Positions 14,015 to 21,450 of a stretch of DNA of 28,084 bases are shown piece after piece. Position 1 is the first letter of the stretch; the number at the start of each line of letters is the position of its first letter. This stretch comes from Candidatus Bathyarchaeota archaeon. GTDB taxonomy: Archaea > Thermoproteota > Bathyarchaeia > 40CM-2-53-6. The position numbers were made by a program, and so were the translations under genes. The stretch covers positions 1-28,084 of the forward strand of contig VBBA01000146.1 of NCBI GenBank assembly GCA_005888675.1. The letters are read 5' to 3'. Below the pieces are notes generated by a model that saw nothing but the letters and a program-made list of their open reading frames with translations, was not told where the DNA came from and made no database searches.

Positions 14015-15592
14015 CTAGGCAAACTGGGCCAAAGCTACTGGCTTGGGCTTTACGATTACCGCGTAGGCTTCCCTGAAGATTGGACGGTATGCGACACCGT
14101 ACAGAATCAGGCCGTCCTTCCCTTCATAGTCCAGTCGTCTGATTACTCCTTCAAGCTTCATGCCGTTTCTTAGCTCCGTTTGTTTGCAATCGACCAGCAA
14201 CACCTTGTTCTCCGTGAGAAGTTCATAGTTCGATGTCCATCTCTGCTTCAGTGGTAGCTTGGCAAAACTCTTCAATTTGGCAACACGTGGAAACTGTTTC
14301 TTGATCATGGGTCCAGGACAGTCGCTGGCGAGGCATTTCTCTCTAGCTGGATAGTATATTCTGTTGCAGCCTCCACAGAGGCTCAGGCTGAATCCATTGT
14401 TGGACAGTGGTTCTATATCGGCTATGATGCGCGGGATCTCGATCTTCTTCTTAATTCTAGAAAGCCTGGCCTTGATCAGGTCTTGGTAAGTATCGATCTT
14501 GATCTCTGTCTTGCGCTTGATGTAATCGTCAACTCCAACGACACGTCCCTTCTTCGCTTCTATTCCTTCTTGGACCTCAAACCAAGTCGCATTAGAGTAT
14601 GCACCGGAGCCGTAAGAGACGGCCAGCACTCGATCGCCCGGCACGCTGCTATCCAATACGCTAGCCAATGATACCATAGTTGAGGCAGCGTAGGTGTTAC
14701 CGGTGTGGAGAACGGTGAGCCATGGTTTGACCTTCCGGTCAATGTCTTCTTCAGTGAGCCGCATCCGGTCTGCAAGCGACGGATCGTCCACGAAGGGTAT
14801 CTTGTCTTGAGTGAGCGCGTTGCATGTTTTCATCGGAAGGTAGCCTGAAGGCTGGTGGAATGTTATCGCATCAAAATCTCTCAGTGTTAACTCGTCATGT
14901 TTGCGAAACAAATTGGATATCGCTCCGATCACGTGCGACATGTACGCCTCAACCGTGGTCCGGCCGAAATGCTTGGGGAATGGAGATTCGTCCCGTCTCC
15001 AAAAGTCCATGAACAGACTTGAGTAGGGCGCGATATCCTCTATCGTCGCAACCAGATCGGTCTTGCCCAAAACGAGGGCAGCTGCTCCTGCGCCAGCTGA
15101 GTATTCCAGGGGATCACCTTTCTCGGCCTGCGCTACGTCGGCGCCTATCGCCAGGCCATACTTTATTCTGCCGCTCCGAATTTCTGCATCCACAAAGCCT
15201 ACGCCCTGCATTCCGCTGTTGCATGCGCCTTCAAGATCGGCGATGAACACGTTCTCGCCGACGCCAATGAATGAAGCTACATGTCTTGCTATAGTTCCGA
15301 CGGCGTAAGGTTTCGACTCGGACCCGACTGTCACGCTGCCGATCTCGTCCGGAGAAATGCCGGCCATACGGACTGCATTTTCAGCTGCTTCGGTCGCGAT
15401 CGTGATTGTGTCCTCTGTGTGTCCCGCGAGACTCTTCTCGCGTAGCAGAAGACCGTTCCTAACTTTTTCGAGCACCTTCTCGAGTTCTTGGCCACGCTTT
15501 CTTTCTCTTTCTCGGACGATCTTGGCCGTTTCTATTCTTTCCCATGGAATGTAGACTCCGTAGCCTACAATTCCCACTCTTCCGTGGCTCAT
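14015..15592 (-). CDS. HMG-CoA synthase-like protein fused to a DUF35-type zinc-ribbon/OB domain
   Basis: Residues 1-345 form a thiolase-fold HMG-CoA synthase: E92 in VGSESKPYA, catalytic Cys124 in EGACNSGMQG, His246 in FHQPSGYLP, and LHTGNTYAAST. Residues 400-525 are a DUF35-type module with a C4 zinc ribbon (C406, C409, C420, C425) and an OB-like barrel, which in many archaea is a separate small protein in a thiolase-HMGS complex. HMG-CoA synthase condenses acetyl-CoA and acetoacetyl-CoA for mevalonate and archaeal lipids. A charged insertion (about 27-56) is unusual. No thiolase gene is adjacent. ATG at 15592, with a TATA box 65 bases upstream. Confidence 0.88.
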   Translation of the reverse strand: MSHGRVGIVGYGVYIPWERIETAKIVRERERKRGQELEKVLEKVRNGLLLREKSLAGHTEDTITIATEAAENAVRMAGISPDEIGSVTVGSESKPYAVGTIARHVASFIGVGENVFIADLEGACNSGMQGVGFVDAEIRSGRIKYGLAIGADVAQAEKGDPLEYSAGAGAAALVLGKTDLVATIEDIAPYSSLFMDFWRRDESPFPKHFGRTTVEAYMSHVIGAISNLFRKHDELTLRDFDAITFHQPSGYLPMKTCNALTQDKIPFVDDPSLADRMRLTEEDIDRKVKPWLTVLHTGNTYAASTMVSLASVLDSSVPGDRVLAVSYGSGAYSNATWFEVQEGIEAKKGRVVGVDDYIKRKTEIKIDTYQDLIKARLSRIKKKIEIPRIIADIEPLSNNGFSLSLCGGCNRIYYPAREKCLASDCPGPMIKKQFPRVAKLKSFAKLPLKQRWTSNYELLTENKVLLVDCKQTELRNGMKLEGVIRRLDYEGKDGLILYGVAYRPIFREAYAVIVKPKPVALAQFA

Positions 15593-15655
15593 CTAGAAAA
15601 CCGCCAGCTTACCTCTGTAGTCCTACCTTTAGAAAGTCCAATGTGAGTCCCAAGG

Positions 15656-15667
15656 CTATTTAAAATT
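15656..15667 (-). promoter_or_regulatory. Probable promoter of the HMG-CoA synthase gene
   Basis: The minus strand reads AATTTTAAATAG, close to the archaeal TATA consensus, and predicts a transcript start near 15635 and a leader of about 40 bases. The core TTTAAA is symmetric, so use by the plus-strand protease gene (leader about 170 bases) is not excluded. Confidence 0.5.
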
Positions 15668-15859
15668 AGCCGGAGGCTTTCACGGAATCCAGTCAAATGC
15701 ATGCGAAATCCTGTCCTTCGCAATATTGGAACTCTTCACTGGAATGGGTGCTAGTCACTTCAACGGTTTCGCAACCGGTTTCGATGCTACTGAGTTACAG
15801 TCTGCTTTTGCGTTTCGGGCCACATCTTTCGTCCAGTGCGATTCGAAGGACGATGGACT

Positions 15860-17680
15860 GTGTTCTCCAGGGTGTCAAGGGCATCCCTTGTCACTGCTAT
15901 AGTCGTGTGTGTGACCATTCTGTCCCTGGTGCCATCAAGCTCAGTCGCGCCTAAAAAACTGCCAGTTGGTTTACCACTTGCAGCGGTGAACGGTCCTCAG
16001 AGGACGATCGTCATCCTCGTCAAATTTGGTGACCAGCCAAACACAACAAAGCCCAGCCAGGTGGCTTCTACCCTGGCAACAATGAACAATTACTACTATG
16101 AGGACTCCTATGGAACCACGTCCTTCCAAACTTCCATCTCACCCAACGGGCCTGCCTGGTACGCGTTACCAAGCCCAATGAGTTACTACGGGACTGATAC
16201 GGCCTCAGCGGACAACCAGCTCGTTGACGATGGTCTACGTGCTGCTCTCAACAACGGTGTGGATTTATCCCAGTTCAAATTTGCCACCTTGGTGCACGCT
16301 GGTAATGACGAAGCAATGACTCACGTTGCCTCAGACATTCACTCATTCACGATCCAAGGCTACATTTTTTCCACGGGCCCGCTAACCTCGATCAAGATTT
16401 CAACTTCGGTTGTATCGGAATCTGATCCAGTGGGAGTGTACGCCCATGAATCAGGTCACCTCCTCGGTCTTCCCGATCTATACGATGTGACGGGACGAAT
16501 CGATCCTACGAACAATTTTCTGGGATATTGGGAAATAATGGCCCTCGGAGAATGGAACCCTAACAATGGACTACCATGTCCAGGGACCTCTCCTTGCCCA
16601 GGAACATACCCCGCCCTTCACTCCGCGTGGTCGAAATTGCAACTTGGATGGCTGGCTGGTGGACAAAGTTGCAGCACTACAACGTCTGGAATGTGCGCCG
16701 TTCAGTCGGGAACCGCTGCAAATATTACTTTACAGAATCTAGAACAGCCAACATCAGGAGTGCAGGCTGTGAAAATCCCGATTGCATTTAACAGAGATGG
16801 CACGATGACATACTATCTTCTGGAATTGAGGGCCAAACTTGGTACTTATGACCGTTATCTGCCGTTTCCCACAACTTACCCAGACGCAGGGGTTCTGATC
16901 TATGACGTCAATGAAAGTATTCCGGCGGGGCATGGAAGCATACGCTTGATTGATGCTCATCCCGGTGGTGGGCTCGATGATGCACCTTTCGGTCCCTGTT
17001 TCAGCCCTTGTGCAAGTGAGAACACCTTTGCAGATCAGCCTAACTATGTGAAGGTCATAATCACCAGTACGTCGCCAACGGCGTATTCAATTACGGTGGA
17101 CCGAACTGCTGCACCGGCCTTGTTATTGCAGATCAATACAAGTCCGGGATCTACTGGAGTCATGGTTTCAATTGACGGTGTCAACAACACGTCCGACTCC
17201 ACTGGTCAAGTTCGGATGCCAGTGAGGTACGGTCCTCATACAATCTACGTTCAATCTCGGATCCCATTGACAGTGGGATCGGCGACAGTGACGGTTGGTC
17301 TTGCCAACGCGTTCGCTTCTTGGGATGACGGAGCAACCACAAACCCACGGGGTGTGTCAGTGGTCAAAGATACTTTTCTCACCGCGATCTACCGTGTGAC
17401 AGTGGAGCCATCCATTCCTACTGCCCTTGTCGCCTTTGGTATTTTCGGGGTCATTCTGACCGCGGTTTTGCTTCATCGTCACAGAAGCAGAAGAGGGAAA
17501 GCTAATTTGGTGATGTCGCAGGGACAAGTGATCTCTCCTGTGCCGAGCGTCATAACGATGCCTACAGGGTCGTCGCGTCCGATTCCTCAAAGAGACCTGG
17601 ACAATGAGGGTCTACTCCCAGGGAACGATAGTTTTGCGAGACAATCCGTAGACCACACCGAGAGTGCCGATGGCCCCTAG
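15860..17680 (+). CDS. Membrane-anchored M6-type (immune inhibitor A-like) metalloprotease
   Basis: From GTG 15860, about 606 residues. A hydrophobic signal segment (about 9-24) is followed by the M6 pattern: RTIVILVKFGDQ, YYEDSYGTTSF, then YAHESGHLLGLPDLYD with zinc ligands H196, H200 and the downstream Asp, and WEIMALGEW. A C-terminal beta-rich region and a TM helix (about 521-538) followed by Arg/Lys and a 65-residue hydrophilic tail place the protease outside and the tail in the cytoplasm. Ser/Thr/Asn-rich sequence fits a glycosylated surface protein. The GTG at 15860 has GAAGGA 9 bases upstream; GTG 15836 lacks a site. The last 69 bases overlap the convergent gene. Confidence 0.85.
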   Translation: MFSRVSRASLVTAIVVCVTILSLVPSSSVAPKKLPVGLPLAAVNGPQRTIVILVKFGDQPNTTKPSQVASTLATMNNYYYEDSYGTTSFQTSISPNGPAWYALPSPMSYYGTDTASADNQLVDDGLRAALNNGVDLSQFKFATLVHAGNDEAMTHVASDIHSFTIQGYIFSTGPLTSIKISTSVVSESDPVGVYAHESGHLLGLPDLYDVTGRIDPTNNFLGYWEIMALGEWNPNNGLPCPGTSPCPGTYPALHSAWSKLQLGWLAGGQSCSTTTSGMCAVQSGTAANITLQNLEQPTSGVQAVKIPIAFNRDGTMTYYLLELRAKLGTYDRYLPFPTTYPDAGVLIYDVNESIPAGHGSIRLIDAHPGGGLDDAPFGPCFSPCASENTFADQPNYVKVIITSTSPTAYSITVDRTAAPALLLQINTSPGSTGVMVSIDGVNNTSDSTGQVRMPVRYGPHTIYVQSRIPLTVGSATVTVGLANAFASWDDGATTNPRGVSVVKDTFLTAIYRVTVEPSIPTALVAFGIFGVILTAVLLHRHRSRRGKANLVMSQGQVISPVPSVITMPTGSSRPIPQRDLDNEGLLPGNDSFARQSVDHTESADGP

Positions 17681-18202
17681 GCTTAGTCCTAGCCAGTTTG
17701 CTGGCCCGTCGTGTGTCACGTACTCGCCAGTGATGTCGAGTTTGATCGAGATAGCATATGAGACTATCTTCTCCTGAGATGAGGGTGTGTTGTCGAGAAC
17801 GAAGTAGTACGAGCCCGAAGTGTTCAGAGGGACCTCTATAGACGCGTTGGACACCGTTTTTTCGTACATGCAATCCGACGGCGGTTCAGCGCTGACGCAT
17901 GAATTCTTATTCGCTTTGTTTGAAATTCGAATATCCAATTGAGACAAGCCTTCGCCGGACGTTGGCTTCACAGTCACGTTCACTATCATTCTTGGGTTTC
18001 CGCCCGCATCTAAAGTAACGTTGAGGGGTCGCGTCAGGACCACTCCGCCCGGAACGACCTCTTGTTTTGGCCCTGAAAGCTCTCTTGCTGAAATTGTCTG
18101 GGTGTTGTGAATGTTTGGAATGGAGGAGTAAATGACCAATCCCAGTGTCAACATCAATAGCCCGATGAAGGCGGGTAGCGGTCTCAAGTGCTTCTGGGTC
18201 AC
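17612..18202 (-). CDS. Two-TM protein with extracytoplasmic beta domain, ABC operon partner
   Basis: The protein (196 residues) has one TM helix at each end (about 9-27 and 167-187). Between them is a Thr/Asn/Ser-rich outside domain with strands such as MIVNVTVKP, LDIRISN, IEVPLNTSGSYYFVLDN, reminiscent of a jelly-roll/GOLD-like fold; C101 and C110 could form a disulfide. I recognise no named family. Its GTG start overlaps the stop of the ABC ATPase gene (GTGA), so it is co-translated with the transporter. A ligand-presenting or assembly role is inference. It is too short and of the wrong shape for a periplasmic-type binding protein. Confidence 0.7.
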   Translation of the reverse strand: MTQKHLRPLPAFIGLLMLTLGLVIYSSIPNIHNTQTISARELSGPKQEVVPGGVVLTRPLNVTLDAGGNPRMIVNVTVKPTSGEGLSQLDIRISNKANKNSCVSAEPPSDCMYEKTVSNASIEVPLNTSGSYYFVLDNTPSSQEKIVSYAISIKLDITGEYVTHDGPANWLGLSLGAIGTLGVVYGLSRKTIVPWE

Positions 18203-19017
18203 TTCTCTTCGATATCTTTCAGACCCTGAAGCTCCTTGATCCGGCTTAACCGTCGTCTCATTATGCTGTTTTCGAGCTCGCTTTGGAGGAGGCTGAAGAT
18301 GTCGCGATGTATTCCAACGAACTCGGACCCTGTTGGGTTGCGTGGTCTGTCAATCTCGATGTCCACTATGCTCTTGATCTTTGCGGGTCTCGCTGTGAGG
18401 ACTAGAATCCTATCGGCAAGTTCGATTGCTTCGGGGAGATTGTGAGTCACGAGGAGAAACGTCTTCTTGGTGCTTGCATGGATCTCTGCAACCTCTTCCC
18501 GCAAGGCTTCAGCGGTAAACTCGTCGATCGCGCTAAACGCCTCGTCCATCAGTACAACCTCCGGATCTACCGCTAATGCCCGGGCGATTCCGACTCGCTG
18601 TTTCATACCGCCCGACAACTGTTTCGGGTAAAGGTTTTCGCTTCCTTTGAGCCCCACCATTTCGATCAGATCGGCAGCAATAGTTGCCCGGTCCTTCCTT
18701 GACCGTCCTTGCGCTTCTAAGCCGAACTCGACATTCTCGACAACGGTTCGCCATGGAAAGAGTGCGAAGGTCTGAAAAACCATGCTGATCTTCGGGTGGG
18801 GCTGGTTGACGATAGTGCCTCTGAACTTGACTTGGCCAGAGGACGGCTTGTCGAGTCCTGCGATCATTCGCAATAACGTAGACTTACCACAGCCGCTCGG
18901 TCCAACGATGCATAGGAATTCGCCCTCGTCTATATGGAAGCTGATATTGTCGAGGGCCGTGAGGGTTTGAGGAGGGTCACTGTAGACCTTAGACACGTTG
19001 GAAAGCTCTACGTGCAA
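18199..19017 (-). CDS. ABC transporter ATP-binding protein (SsuB/TauB/NrtD-like)
   Basis: The protein has 272 residues with a full nucleotide-binding domain: Walker A GPSGCGKST (39-47), Q-loop VFQTFALFPW, signature LSGGMKQRVGIARAL (134-148), Walker B VVLMDE (154-159), D-loop SAID and switch His in LVTHNLPEA. The FALFPWRTVVENV form is typical of nitrate/sulfonate/taurine importers. The usual DEPFSALD reads DEAFSAID. A C-terminal 40-residue extension of charged helix follows the domain. The start is TTG at 19017, six bases after the permease stop. The substrate cannot be deduced from the ATPase. Confidence 0.92.
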   Translation of the reverse strand: MHVELSNVSKVYSDPPQTLTALDNISFHIDEGEFLCIVGPSGCGKSTLLRMIAGLDKPSSGQVKFRGTIVNQPHPKISMVFQTFALFPWRTVVENVEFGLEAQGRSRKDRATIAADLIEMVGLKGSENLYPKQLSGGMKQRVGIARALAVDPEVVLMDEAFSAIDEFTAEALREEVAEIHASTKKTFLLVTHNLPEAIELADRILVLTARPAKIKSIVDIEIDRPRNPTGSEFVGIHRDIFSLLQSELENSIMRRRLSRIKELQGLKDIEEK

Positions 19018-19023
19018 CCCTGT

Positions 19024-19827
19024 CTAGGGTCTCCATCTTTTTATTCGTCTTTCTAGTCGGCCGAAGAAGGCTCGGTCCATCAACAAGGTGACGAATCCGA
19101 CTGTCATTATTGCTGCGAGACCATAGGTTAGAGAATGCTGACCCCCCAAGGATGAACTAATGAAGCTTCCAATGCCTGCGACACTAGCGATCAATTCTAC
19201 GGCGAGGAGTACGTTCCAAGCGAATTCGAAGGATAGTCGGAGTCCGGTGAGCATGCTTGGGAATATTGAAGGCATTATTATGTCGGTGAAGGTTTGGAGT
19301 TTGCCTGCCTTGAATATCGATGCGACGTGGAAATAGTCAGCAGGGATCTCAGTGACACCCTGCCGAATTGTGAAGTAAATCGGGAAGAAGGCGCTAAAGG
19401 CCGATATTGCAATGGCGGCTACATTGCCTGGGCCAACGACGCTAATGAGAAGGGTCAGGATCGCTAGATCGGGCAAAGCACCGACCAACATGATCACAGG
19501 AGTCAGAGCCTGATCCAGCTGACTTCTCAAGCCTACCAGGAGACCGAGTGGCAGTACTACCACGAGAGATAATGCGATCCCGAACGCGACGTTAACAAAG
19601 CTCTGACCGACTCGTGTAAGGAATGTGGGAGTCCCTCCAAGCTGGACAAAAGTGAGGACTACAGCATGGAGTGGTGGGAGTTTGTCTGGGGGAATCACCC
19701 CTAGGAGAGAGACGATTTCCCATAAACCGAATATGAGGGAGAAGGAGACAAGCCAAGTTGGAATATGTTTTCGGCCCTTCTGTCTAACTCTGTGAAACCC
19801 TCCTGAGCTAAGAAAAGGGAGTCTCAC
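19024..19827 (-). CDS. ABC transporter permease (SsuC/TauC-like)
   Basis: The permease has 267 residues and about six TM helices. Its EAA-type cytoplasmic loop (VTEIPADYFHVASIFKAGKLQTFTDIIMPSIFPSMLTGLR in outline, about 160-200) couples to the ATPase. The layout matches BPD_transp_1 permeases of the sulfonate/nitrate/taurine class. A single permease implies a homodimer. GTG at 19827 has a strong GGAGGTT ribosome site 7 bases upstream. It is the first gene of a permease-ATPase-membrane protein operon that lacks a binding protein. Confidence 0.92.
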   Translation of the reverse strand: MRLPFLSSGGFHRVRQKGRKHIPTWLVSFSLIFGLWEIVSLLGVIPPDKLPPLHAVVLTFVQLGGTPTFLTRVGQSFVNVAFGIALSLVVVLPLGLLVGLRSQLDQALTPVIMLVGALPDLAILTLLISVVGPGNVAAIAISAFSAFFPIYFTIRQGVTEIPADYFHVASIFKAGKLQTFTDIIMPSIFPSMLTGLRLSFEFAWNVLLAVELIASVAGIGSFISSSLGGQHSLTYGLAAIMTVGFVTLLMDRAFFGRLERRIKRWRP

Positions 19828-19834
19828 TTGTTAC

Positions 19835-19841
19835 AACCTCC
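19835..19841 (-). promoter_or_regulatory. Strong ribosome binding site of the ABC operon
   Basis: GGAGGTT on the minus strand, 7 bases before GTG 19827. It fixes the non-ATG start of the permease. Confidence 0.7.
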
Positions 19842-19974
19842 GGGAACAGCCGAAATCCCTCGTCAGAACTAATTAGGTTTGGAAGCCCAGGTGACGTTTG
19901 TACACGCTTACGATCGACGGGTTAGGAACATTGCCCGTTGTGCCCCTTACGGCAAAGCCGAAAGAAGGCCCGGG

Positions 19975-20032
19975 GCCCTCAGAGCCGTTTGACTAGTATC
20001 AGTCCAAAAAGTGCAGGTTTCATCAACCGGGC
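19975..20032 (-). ncRNA. Candidate C/D-box-like small RNA
   Basis: On the minus strand a C-like box TTGATGA (20020-20026) and a D box CTGA (19979-19982) are 37 bases apart. A second CTGA and a weak C'-like TGATACT sit between them (19995-20002). Flanks GCCC and GGGC can pair. The internal boxes are crowded and C' is degenerate, so this is weak. It lies in the 256-base gene-free spacer 19828-20083, which has no ORF I believe. No rRNA or tRNA target was identified. Confidence 0.25.
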
Positions 20033-20083
20033 TGTCCCTGTGCAACACTGTGCAGCTGGCTGTGCATGAAGATCAGCTGCGAG

Positions 20084-21337
20084 TCAACTGCGCCAGGACC
20101 TTAGGTACTTCCGCTGGGAAGAAGTGAGCAGATCAATCTTACGGCCAAAAGCAGAAAGCCTTTCCTCAGCGACTCGGACATCGATCTCATCCGGAACCTT
20201 GAGGACCTTGTCCGGCAGTCTTCCGCCGTTCCGTTTTAGATAATCTGCCGAAAGCATCTGATCCGCAAAGCTCATGTCCATAACTTCAGCAGGATGCCCG
20301 TCCGCAGCGGCTAGGTTGACAAGCCTGCCCTCTGACAGAACATAGAGCCTCTTCCCTCCTGGAAGCACATACTCCGTGACCTCACTCCGTGCTTGCCTCT
20401 TCCTTATCGCGATCCTCTCCAGATCCTTCACGCTAACCTCCACATCGAAGTGTCCTACGTTGCATAGGATGGCCTTGTCGGACATCTTCATCATGTGGCG
20501 AGAGGTGATGATGTCAATATTCCCAGTTGCAGTTATGAAAAGGTCTCCAATCTTAGCCGCTTCATCCATTGGCATCACATCGTATCCTTCCATGAGAGCT
20601 TCCAGTGCCCGGACAGGATTGACCTCTGTCACTATCACTCTGGCGCCAAGTCCCTTCGCTCTCTCTGCCACCCCTCGTCCGACCCACCCATAGCCTGCAA
20701 CGACGATGTTGCGACCCGCTATCAGAAGATTCGTTGCTCTCATTATCCCTTCAAGTCCGGATTGGCCAGTACCGTAACGACTGTCGAATAGGTACTTGGT
20801 GAGAGCATCATTTACCGCTATGATCGGAAAGTTGAGCCTCCCGTCACTTTCCATAGCCTTCAATCGCATGACTCCAGTTGTTGTCTCTTCGCAGGCGCCG
20901 ATCACTTTTCGAGTGTACGCCTTTCCTCTCTGATGGGCAGCGATAGAGAGTTCAGCACCGTCGTCGATCAATATGTCTGGATCAGTGTCGAGGACTCTCT
21001 CGAGATTGGATCCGTGATCTTTCGCAGTTACTCCTCTCCAAGCATAAACGTAGACACCGGTTTCGGCTAGAGCGGCTGCAACATCGTCTTGAGTCGAAAG
21101 CGGGTTACTGCCGGTTATCGCAACGCGTTCGGCGCCGCTCCTTAGGAAATCCTCGGCGAGTACGGCAGTCTTTGCTTCCAAGTGGAGGCACATTCCGATT
21201 CGATGTCCTTTGAAGGTTTTCGACGCGGCGAATCGCTTCGCGATTCGGGCGAGGACTGGCATGTTGTCGCGTGCCCATTTCATTTTCACTCTGCCCGTAG
21301 CCGCGAGGCTCGGATCCTTGACTATGCTCAATGTCAT
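20084..21337 (-). CDS. ahcY: S-adenosylhomocysteine hydrolase
   Basis: The 417-residue length is that of archaeal AdoHcyases. Motifs: KMKWARDNMPVL near the start, GSNPLSTQDDVAAAL, a DDGAEL segment, NDALTKYLFDSRYGTGQS (substrate Lys/Asp), the NAD fold GYGWVGRGVAERAKGLGARV, and GHFDVEV and DGHPAEVMDMSFADQ near the end. It splits S-adenosylhomocysteine into adenosine and homocysteine, relieving inhibition of methyltransferases. The final Lys-Tyr motif is present as QRKYLRSW. ATG at 21337. It is divergent from the IMP dehydrogenase gene, with palindromes in the 113-base spacer. Confidence 0.95.
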   Translation of the reverse strand: MTLSIVKDPSLAATGRVKMKWARDNMPVLARIAKRFAASKTFKGHRIGMCLHLEAKTAVLAEDFLRSGAERVAITGSNPLSTQDDVAAALAETGVYVYAWRGVTAKDHGSNLERVLDTDPDILIDDGAELSIAAHQRGKAYTRKVIGACEETTTGVMRLKAMESDGRLNFPIIAVNDALTKYLFDSRYGTGQSGLEGIMRATNLLIAGRNIVVAGYGWVGRGVAERAKGLGARVIVTEVNPVRALEALMEGYDVMPMDEAAKIGDLFITATGNIDIITSRHMMKMSDKAILCNVGHFDVEVSVKDLERIAIRKRQARSEVTEYVLPGGKRLYVLSEGRLVNLAAADGHPAEVMDMSFADQMLSADYLKRNGGRLPDKVLKVPDEIDVRVAEERLSAFGRKIDLLTSSQRKYLRSWRS

Positions 21338-21344
21338 TGCACGT

Positions 21345-21369
21345 GCTCGATCGAGTTCGACCTCGAACT
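21345..21369. promoter_or_regulatory. Adjacent palindromes between ahcY and guaB
   Basis: CTCGATCGAG at 21345-21354 is a perfect 10-base palindrome. AGTTCGA-cc-TCGAACT at 21354-21369 has perfect 7-base arms and shares one base with it. They start 8 bases upstream of the ahcY ATG, so a bound protein could affect both divergent genes. No clear TATA box was seen. Confidence 0.45.
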
Positions 21370-21450
21370 GCCTTATCAGATCGATCCTGGCCTCCTGAAC
21401 GTTGCTCCCACTGCGGAAAGGCTTTTCTAAGGCCAGAGTGCAGGTGCAAT

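Noticed and set aside
15759..15785. Repeated CGGTTTCG 11 bases apart upstream of the M6 protease
   Set aside because: Only two short copies in a region without other signals; chance cannot be excluded.
15697..15954. 85-residue plus-strand ORF before the M6 protease
   Set aside because: It overlaps the protease start in another frame, has no motif, and its composition looks like a shadow of the promoter region and signal peptide.
21331..21450. 40-residue N-terminal extension of IMP dehydrogenase containing a CxxC pair
   Set aside because: It would begin inside the ahcY start codon region, family homology starts later, and the ATG at 21451 has its own ribosome site.
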